NCBI RefSeq assembly: GCF_001577835.2
Contig: NC_029527.1
Span: forward strand, 9,144,094-9,208,093
Origin: Coturnix japonica
Taxonomy: Eukaryota; Chordata; Aves; Galliformes; Phasianidae
Length of the DNA: 64,000 nucleotides
Reading direction: 5' to 3'
Shown here: positions 55,701-64,000 of the stretch, in pieces
Numbering within the stretch: the stretch's first letter is position 1
Layout: each line of letters begins with the position of its first letter
Translations under genes and position numbers: made by a program
The notes under the pieces: generated by a model
The model's input: the letters and a program-made list of their open reading frames with translations, nothing else
What the model was told of the DNA's origin: nothing
Databases searched by the model: none

Positions 55701-58463
55701 GACAGAACTGGTGCTGACAAGCCAGAGAAAGCAAGTTCTCCTTCCGGACAAACTGCATGCACACTGCGCAGTGATGGGAGGAATGTACCATTGCCTGGGA
55801 GAGATAAATCAGCATTACAGGGAATCGCTTTTCATCTAGTTAGATCTGTGTTACTCTTTGAGAAGCTAGTGAGACAGCAGTGAACTTCCATGAGTAGCTC
55901 TCTGTGCCAGGGATGCAGCAGCATCGTCACCCACCCAGCCACATGACCAGTAAAGCTTGTTTTGTGGCATGACCACATGAAAAAGCAATAGAGCAACTTC
56001 ACTCTAAGCAGACCAAAACAACATTCCTCAAGTTGGCAACTGTGTTATTGGCCAGATCAACTGCTCAACTGCAAGCACACTACTTCAAAACTTTGAAAGC
56101 TATCTCTCTGAGCTTACCATGATAGTTTTTCTATCTCTACAGGGCCAGATACCCTGTAATAAACAGACACCACAAAGAACTCCCCAGAAATATCAGCATT
56201 CTGCATTAGGAGCTGAACCACAGAGCAGCTTGCCATAGCACATACAGATAGATCTTAATATATTGCCTATCAAACCAAGTTTGCCAAACTTAAATTAACC
56301 TCTGAACTGTAACTTCATTCCTCCAAAAATGAAATCACCATTGCAATGAAGGGTACTTACTTAAATGACAAATGATTCAGACAAATCTCAAAATACACGC
56401 ACACCTTTTAGGTATGTCAAATAAAAAAGATTTTTTTCTGGACTCTAGGCAGATAATTTGAGCCCACGAAGCTTACCACTGCCAGCTGTATTAGCATTTG
56501 ACTCTATGTTAGTTACAAGTCAGCTCAGATGCCAAGCAGGTTTTCAGATCCTTAAAAATTCCTCTTTCCCACAGCCCAAATTGTGTTTCTCAGATGTAAC
56601 ATTTTATCACTCAAAATGCAACACATTATAATGTGTTCCTGGGGTACTAGACCACACTCTGTGAATGAATTCTGTAAACAAGAGAATATTCCTATCTAAA
56701 GGAAAAAAAATAGTATCCAAGGAACCCACAGCCCCAGCTGCAAAAGGCAAACTTGGGTTCAAGTATTGCTACTGCTTGGCTCAGCCAGAACAGCACAGGG
56801 AGATTTGGCCTAAGCATTCCTAAAGCAGAGCAGTACCCTTTAAAAAGTCAACCCCACACAGATTTAGGGCAAAGGACTTTGAGTTTGCAGAGAGTTAACA
56901 TGGGACAGACCCATCAGTAATGCAGACCTCCAATGAGGTGGGTCAGAGGTTTCTCTGCCAAGGGGAACAGACCCAAATAGTTACCATACTTACATGTTTG
57001 GATGAGTTGGGCTGAACTCGTGCTTCTACTAGTAACTGGGCAGCATTAGACTTGTGCCTGAAAAGACAGTTAAAAGAATGATCAAATCCACTTCTGAATA
57101 TATTTTGCATTGTTCCATTACCGTGATAACATGCTCTGGTGAGGCTCCTGCCTGTCTCCTATTCCTTTGTAAAGTCAAGCTACCCTGCATAGGTCTCGCT
57201 TTGGCTCCAGTCTGCTACATAGCCAAATATTTACTCTATGACAGATTATCACCTTTTAGGTATATGAAGCTGTTCGTCAGCAGCCTTAAACACATCCTAC
57301 TGTTTGTGACTGCTATCACAGAGCAACCTCCAGTAAAGAAACCACCAGCAAATTCAAAGCTGCATCAGAGGTATGACTAGGCCGTAATTTGATAATGCTA
57401 CTTCATACCAAGACAGAAGTTTGAAGACCAGATCAGCGGGAGAACAACTTGCAAAGTCACTGTTGCAGAGGTAAGCCCTACCCTGTACTTTCTCCTGTCT
57501 AAATCCTGTTAGTGAACCTGCAGAATCACCCTGACTGCTGTGTAGGAATCTCACCCTCCACACACCCTGGAGAAAAGCTCACAGATGATGCATAGCAACG
57601 AACAAGTCAGTTACCAGAGATGCTGCAACAACATCCATACATGAGATGCATTTCCCATATGTTGTCTGGTTGAAGTTGGTGGCTAACGGGGCCAAAAACG
57701 GCACAGCAGAATGAGTCAGCCTGATGTGCTCTCTATTTTCAGACAATGTTCAGCTCTGAGCCAGTACTTTCAAGGAGGGGCTGCCAGACAGCAGTGCCTC
57801 CTGACACACTTCCCGTGTATATCTGGGCAGAGTCTGAACTCTCCCTTTGAAATCAGCTAGAGGATCTCACTGTGGTGTGACGCTGCCCAAGCAACAAAGG
57901 GGCTGCACTCAACAGTTCTCTCACAGCACCTGCTGCTGCTCTCCAAACGCTATTCAGCTTGGGAAAAAACATCACATTTAGAAGGAACAAAAACCTCAAA
58001 GCAACTGTATTAATAAACTGTACATTCAGTGCTGCTTTATGATTTACAGATCATATGTTCAAAACAGACCATATGTTATCTCCATATCTTCTGAATAAAT
58101 ATAGCAGCACTCTCATTCTGCTAGCTCGTTGTTTAAGCTCAGCACATCAGCGGGTTTCCAGCCTGTCAATAATTCCTTGGACTGAAAGACGTTTGCTGAC
58201 AGCACCCCCTCCTTATTTACAAATCCTCTGCAGGCAGTACAGCCTCAGAAAGCAGCATTTCTCCTCTGCTCCCTGACATGCCCGTGTGTCCTGCTTTCAG
58301 GTTCAAAGATACTTGTCAAAATACACTATGGGACACCCTAAGCATTCTTGCAGAGAGGGAAATGCACAAAGCACAGAATAAATAAGGTTACTTACCTTTC
58401 CAGAATCTCTGAGATTTGCCAGTGGAAACTAACTAACACAAGCTTTGCAACAGCGTGTGATAC
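46714..58463 (-). CDS. ARIH2: Ariadne RBR E3 ubiquitin ligase 2 (3' part; 5' exons outside the window)
   Basis: RING-between-RING ubiquitin ligase activated by neddylated cullin-5 complexes. Thirteen exons, 5' to 3': 58396-58463, 56994-57057, 55647-55794, 54834-54955, 53831-53940, 52959-53076, 51553-51603, 51437-51458, 49759-49910, 48550-48693, 48228-48296, 47229-47312, 46714-46785. They join in frame into 407 residues plus stop. In order: UBA-like segment ([20 protein letters not shown]), RING1 (HHCAVCMQF ... [14 protein letters not shown]), in-between-RING ([17 protein letters not shown]), RING2 with catalytic Cys in [20 protein letters not shown], then the Ariadne domain to the end LLKDFHDT. 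The acidic N-terminus (about 85 residues in human) is not in the window, so an intron of more than 5.5 kb follows on the right. The RING2 region is cut by a 22-nt micro-exon (51437-51458). Confidence 0.96.
54561..54601. repeat. 21-bp tandem duplication in an ARIH2 intron
   Basis: CTACTTCAGGAAAAGAG occurs twice, 21 bases apart. It is a simple recent-looking duplication with no other feature. Confidence 0.85.
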
Positions 58464-58894
58464 CTAGGTGAAAAAACAAAAAGTGAAGCATATTTAGAGG
58501 ACAAACTTTTGCTTAAGGCCGCAATTTTCCTATAAGACTAATGAATTGTGCAGACAGCAAAATAGTGATATTCCATTTTTATTAAACTACTAGATGTAGT
58601 TTTTACAGCCAGTGCACCTGTGGTGTACAAGCTGGAACGAGGTATGGATGTACCCAAAGTAATTGACACAATTCATCACAACAGCACCGCAAGAAAGGAA
58701 TCAAGGATGAACTGAACAGCTGCTGGGAGTCCAACACACAGCCCTGGCTGCGGCCACCCCTCAATGGGACCAGGCTGGCTGGGATCAGATCCTCGCTCAG
58801 CGCAGTGCAACTGACACTGCTCAGAGCTGGAGAAGCAGCAACAAACTGCAAGCATGCATGTGCAGTAATAGCAACGGGTAGGGAAAAAAAGTTC

Positions 58895-58937
58895 TCTCTC
58901 TCTCTATATATACTTATATATATATTTTTTTCCCCCC
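58895..58937. repeat. (CT)n/(TA)n microsatellite with T and C runs
   Basis: CTCTCTCTCTCTATATATAC, then TATATATATATTTTTTTCCC. It lies inside the 5'-most visible ARIH2 intron. Confidence 0.85.
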
Positions 58938-59181
58938 AGACTTTCATTATAGAAAAAGTCATTATACACCAGAATGGACTGGGAAGATGGAAACATTCTC
59001 TGGTAAGGACTATTTCCATGCTGACTGGCTTACATTACATGAGCTCCTGGTAAGCATTAGCACAGACTGTGCCAGCCAGAAGCACCGGAGCATTATAAAA
59101 TACTGCAACACAACGTGAGAAATCATGTTACAAGGGTAAAAGTGAACAAGTTCTTCTTTGGTTCTATGTATTAGTTTACTT

Positions 59182-59404
59182 CAGAAGGAAATTTCTTCAC
59201 TAGGGGAGTGGTTAGGCCCTGGAACAGGCTGCCCAGGGAGGTTGTGGATGCCCCGTCCTTGGAGGTGTTCAAGACCAGGTTGGATGGGGCCCTGGGCAAC
59301 CTGATCTAGTAAAGGTGTATGTTTGGTGGCCCTGCCAGGCAGGGGGTTGGAACTACATGATCCTTGAGGTCCCTTCCAACCCGGGTCATTCTGTGATTCT
59401 GTGA
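59182..59404 (+). mobile_element. CR1 LINE 3' fragment
   Basis: Well-kept CR1 tail in + orientation: GGAACAGGCTGCCCAGGGAG, TTCAAGACCAGGTTGGATGG, GGTCCCTTCCAACCCGGGTC. It ends in the 8-bp terminal repeats ATTCTGTG ATTCTGTG, which marks the exact 3' end. Confidence 0.95.
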
Positions 59405-61493
59405 AATTGGCCTTTGGACCCCTTGTGCCTCAATGACCCTCATGGAGCTCTGCCTCCCCTGCTCCAAGAAAAGCTGTCACCACAGCATCCATCTGCTGCA
59501 CATACAGAAAACACCACTTCTTCTGTCCCAGCTGCAGGAAGAGATCTTTGTTTGCTTGTTTTGACAAGCTGTCAGCCCCAATCACCAGCTGAGAAGCCAT
59601 AAGCCATCTTGAATCCCACTGCAGGTGAATCATGGAATCTGACACGTGGGTAACACAGCCATACAATGACTCCTGCACAGCCCCGGAAAGAAAACAAGCT
59701 GTGCTTGCTCCTACAAACAGGCTCTGCTCACCTACTGCAAGATATCCATTACCCTTCTAAAACCAACTCATCGAAGAGGTGCAGTTTCACAGCACAACAC
59801 AACTGACCTATCTATTCCTGCCATCAGATACGGCCCCGACCCTGCACTGGCATCTGTCAATGTCAGAAGGTTGGAGGGGGAGCGTCCTGAGGAGACAGCT
59901 GGGTGCTGCCGTGAGGAGAGCAGGGCAGCCGGGCACCTTCCTGCAGCCAGCAGGATAACTCTGCTCAGTGGAAAGCATCAGCAATGTGGTCTCCACAAGA
60001 CTGGCTTCCTGCAAATGCAAACCACATGCTAATGAATCACTCCCTAATAGTAACTGAATTATTTTCCAGTAGCAGCAAGAACAACCATCCTGACAAAAGC
60101 AAACAAACAAATAAGAACACCCAGACTTTAATGGGAAGTTCATCTGTAACACATGAAAATGAGTAATTTTCGGTTGCATTTTCACAGCCTGAGGTACAGC
60201 ATCACAGCTCCATGAACAATGTACAGAGCTGTTTGTTCCCAGATGATGTGGTAATTAACAAGTCCTTCTGAGAATGAGAAATTATAAATACAAACACTAG
60301 CATTCACTCCTTACATCTAACAAACCAGCCTAACAGTGAAATGTTTTTGAATCAAATTGTTCTGCGAGACAAAGAATTAATATTCTAGAAAGATGCCAGG
60401 TTAACAGATCCAGAGGCAGTCTATCTGTGAGGAAATTCTAAATCAAGAGCAAGGATTCTGCAAAGCTATTTCTCTTTGTTCTAGGATATGTTTCAGAGAA
60501 GCCCGATCAAAAAGAAGTTCCCTTCTGGCCCTGCCTGTGGATCCAACTCCTCCCAGCAGCCAAAGTCTGCTTCCCAACTGTGCATTCATTTGTTCTTGGT
60601 AAGGGACAAAGAATGAAGCTTCTGTGACCACTCCAAATTTGCTCTACCTACAAGCCCTGACCAGATCAGCTGTAATGCTCATTTTATTGCTTGCATCATA
60701 AAAGCACGCAAGAACAAAAGTCATGTTAGTGATGTAAGTCCAGTTTCACAAAAGCCCCAAAGCACAGGATTTTGGTACTTTCCCCCTGAAGCACATGAGA
60801 CTTTGCAAACAAAGTCCCAGAGCATGTTTGGCATGGAAGGACTAGTTCTTGCACACTGAAGACAGATGGAAGAGTAACAGGTAACATATGAGGCTGGGCT
60901 CTGCCTGCTGATTACAGCAGGTGGAGTCTCACCACAAGACAGCCTATATCCTGCCCACCAACAAGGCTGGTAATTCAGACTGCAGATGTGTGGAAACCAC
61001 TGGAGGCCAATACTAGTGGAAATACTGAAGAAAACAAGCATAAGAAAAGTAGTTTTTTAACAGTAAAGCGTTTCCTGGACAGTCAGAAGTTTGATACAGT
61101 GAAAGACCTCAAACTTACAAAGCATTTCAGAAAGAGCTGTGATCCTCTATCAGCAGCTGGGTGACATGAGAGTTTTAACACTGTCCAAGAACAGTAATGC
61201 CTCATCTCAGACACAAAACAAATTGAAAAAGTTACCTCTGAAAAACTGTCACTTTGTTTACACCTCTCTGCTCTCTTTTCAGAAGGCACGAAAAAGCTGT
61301 GGGATGGTGCATTCAGTGTTCTGCTGGCAGCGGGCCATTACAGAAAAGCATTCTGATGGATCCCAGTGTAGAAAGCAATGCATTCTAGATGCTGCGCTTC
61401 TGTTTTAGCTTTTGTTGGCAATAGCAGAACAGTGGTAGTGCTTCTACATAACTTCATAACTTGAAATCAGACGATAATCATGCTGTTTTTATT

Positions 61494-61660
61494 TAGAATC
61501 ATCTATCATATAACCTTTTACATTTGCAAAGAACTTCAAGATCATCAAGCCCCATCACTGCCCCACGTCCCCACCACATTCACGTGGCTCTTAAGCACCT
61601 CCTGCCATGAGGACTCCACCACCTCCCTGGGCAGCACATTTTGATGCTTGACCACAATCT
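61494..61660 (-). mobile_element. Old CR1 LINE fragment
   Basis: TAGAATCATCTATCATATAA, then AAGATCATCAAGCCCCATCA and CCTGCCATGAGGACTCCACC, CTCCCTGGGCAGC: the reverse complement of an older CR1 subfamily tail. The boundary on the right is vague and may extend further. Confidence 0.7.
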
Positions 61661-64000
61661 CCAAGACGAGGAATTACCCTTCCATCATCCAGCATTTGCC
61701 CATTTTCTCACTATTACAGAGACCAACCTGACGGCACATCAGCTCAGACAGAAACCAAACTTGGAGAAAATTCAAAGAAAAATTCAAGACCAGGCTTCTT
61801 TCCCTGCATCCAGGGTGGGCACAAATATGAAACTGAGGCTGGCTGGGCAGCACATCATCCAGTTTCACCTTCCAAGATGGTCACTTCAGAAATCTTTTCC
61901 ATCAGCTTAACTCATCCTAGTGACAGAGGGTTGCTGGTTGTCAGAAATGGGTCAAACACGACCAGTACTCATGTTTAGTGCTGCGCTGGAAAAGCGGTGC
62001 AGTGTCAGTAACGATAGGAAGAGTGCCAAGAGGAAGCTGCTCTGCCTTAAAAGGAAGTCTTCCAGAGTTATACAAGAAAAACTTACATTGTGCTGGATAA
62101 AATTAGAAAGTAGAACAAAAAAGAGACATCATCACATTAAACACGGCCATTTGGGTTTTTTTGAAGTAGAGAATAGTGATTTTTCTGTCTTGAGAACAAC
62201 CTCCTGGGGTCTGTACTCTCCAAGATAAGCACAATTCTCACGCTTCAGAAGTATGAGAAACAGTGCAGCTCTCTCGGACAAGACAACAACAAAAGGATTT
62301 GCAAAGAAGCTCTGCAGGTACCTTGCTGGGTCTGGAAAGCACAAGGACAGCTATGCCTCAACTTGCTTCCCTGATAAGCTGTTATTTGAAGAGCTGAAGT
62401 TTCATCTCCCTACAGAAGAAAAGCTTTTCAACCATGTCACTTTGACAGTCGCTCATTCAGACAGAAATGTTTCCTAAAAGCTAAAAAAACACCATCTTTT
62501 GTAGAGCTTATATTCTACAGAGGTGGCTCATGCATATTGATGTAGCATGCATATCTTATGAGCTCATTTCACTTTTCTCCAAGAAGTGACCTATTTTTTT
62601 AATTTCTTTTAATTTTTGGAAGTCTGCTCCAATTCACACTTTTGCAGAAATTGGGTATAGGAACCCTAAAACAAAACATCCTCACATGATTCTCACAGTA
62701 AGTCATATCAGAACGAGTTGCTGGAGCTGACGACCCCTGGCTTTGCATCAAGCTGACAGTTCACGTTAAACCAGGGCTGCACTGAAATGCCTGGCCACGA
62801 TGAGTACTTCCCTGGCACAAAGAAATGCTATTTCTATTCCTCATGCTCCCCCTTGCCAAAGGTTTTTATACAAATACAGCTAAGCAAATAGGATTAATCT
62901 TGAGAAGCATTTCTTCTAATCCAGAAATACAGTTTTCTGTTAGGTCTAAAAGAAAAGGAAGAAATTATGAAAATGTTAAGTTTGTGCATTGCATCAGAAC
63001 TTCTAAAAACATATTCAAGTGTTCAGGAAAGCAAGAACAGAGCAAGAGCTTCTGACATTGTTGCTGTTGGTGAGCTGTGATGGGAAAAATAGAGGAAAAA
63101 AACTGAGCTGACAGCTGCAGAGCAGTAACACCTCAGAATGAACCACTTTGAATGGAGTGTTGTTGAAGAGAAGAATACCTTCACACACAATTCACTTAAT
63201 GATACTGAAGTCAAGGAAGTGACCCACCAAATGGAAAGAAACACTATTTGGCACTTGTACCTCATGTGGAAAGGAGATCTGAATCCTTCCATGCACCGCT
63301 GGAAAAAACTGTTTGATTGCTCTGTTTTTATTGGAGGATTTCTCAGAAAATTGCAGAACTATTAGGAATCAAGAAGAAACAAAAAGGGCCAACCAAAAAG
63401 CTTTATTTAGGCCACATTTTCATCTTTGCTTTATCTATTGCTCTTTTAAGCAGGTTTCCAATGCACAAACCTGGCAGGAAAGTCCCAAGGCTGCAGGGAT
63501 TGGGCTGCCACAGCCACCAGCTGCTGTAAGCACTTGATGTGCTCAAAGGCTTGTAGCAAAGTCCCTTCTAACCACCACAGGTTTCTAGCATTAGAATGCT
63601 GTTTTCAAAACAGAACTCAAATTGATACACAGGAAAAAAGGGGAAGATACAACAAAACAATCACATGCCCTGCCCAGAGATTTACGTGTTCAGTCATGGT
63701 TAAAAAAACATGAGAAAAAGTCATTTCTCTTTAAATATCACTCACAGCATTGCTTAGAATTTGTCTGACATTTGGGTCCTGCTGACAGGCAGGCTGCACT
63801 GGTGAAAGAGACGCAATTTGGAGACCCTGGAAGGTCCCTATATACAGCAATGTATCAGCCCTGCTTCACTCACCCTCAGGCACACACAGACCTGGTGTCA
63901 GCCCACACCACTGGAGTCACATTTAGGAGGCAGGGAGCAGTTTGGGAATGAGAAACACCACCAGTGTTATTGCAGAAGGCTCACACTGCTGTCAGTGCAC

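Larger units (their letters stand above)
58464..64000 (-). other. ARIH2: ARIH2 intron running to the right edge
   Basis: I searched for the acidic ARIH2 N-terminal exons and did not find them. Apart from two CR1 copies and a simple repeat the stretch shows no gene, hairpin or conserved-looking block. The open frames here are short and featureless. Confidence 0.6.

Noticed and set aside
58603-59019. 138-codon minus-strand open frame in the ARIH2 intron
   Set aside because: Passes through the CT/TA microsatellite, has no motif and no splice partners in frame.

Overview
The window is vertebrate nuclear DNA and fits a bird, most likely a galliform such as chicken. It has split genes with GT-AG introns, CR1 LINE fragments with the typical 8-bp 3' ends, GC-rich CpG-island promoters and short introns. 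The gene set matches the human 3p21.31 block QRICH1-IMPDH2-NDUFAF3-MIR191/425-DALRD3-WDR6-P4HTM-ARIH2 in the same order, read in reverse. The species call and the synteny come from memory of these families; the exon structures were read from the sequence, and every complete CDS was checked for phase and total length.

Layout: 1-4.3 kb is non-coding and probably the 3' part of an upstream + strand gene (QRICH1 by synteny). A CR1 copy (4484-4800) abuts the IMPDH2 CpG promoter. IMPDH2 (+, 14 exons, 5002-16004, 514 aa) carries an unexplained, perfectly in-frame 72-nt candidate cassette exon in intron 9. NDUFAF3 (-, 17529-18447) follows. A 2.7-kb GC-rich island (18.45-21.14 kb) holds the mir-191 and mir-425 hairpins (+ strand) and the promoter region of DALRD3 (+, 13 exons, 21139-24951, 536 aa). 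WDR6 (-, 6 exons, 25839-29688, 1080 aa) is tail-to-tail with DALRD3, and the two share a 9-bp two-way poly(A) signal. P4HTM (-, 9 exons, 29832-43003, 474 aa) ends almost on top of the WDR6 start. Inside P4HTM intron 2, on the opposite strand, sits a complete TATA-driven secreted frizzled-related gene of sizzled type (+, 4 exons, 37835-39998, 308 aa). ARIH2 (-, 13 exons visible, 46714-58463) runs off the right edge; its N-terminal coding exons lie beyond the window.

Functional links: DALRD3 and WDR6 are both non-catalytic partners of tRNA methyltransferases (METTL2 for m3C in tRNA-Arg; FTSJ1 for 2'-O-methylation at position 34) and lie next to each other. IMPDH2 makes guanine nucleotides, NDUFAF3 assembles respiratory complex I, P4HTM is an ER-membrane 2-oxoglutarate oxygenase tied to HIF and oxygen sensing, and ARIH2 is an RBR ubiquitin ligase working with cullin-5. 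The sizzled-type gene is a developmental regulator nested among housekeeping genes.

The strongest leads are the IMPDH2 cassette exon, which would insert 24 residues four residues after the catalytic cysteine; the nested sFRP gene; and the (GA)20 microsatellite that runs into the base of the mir-425 hairpin.
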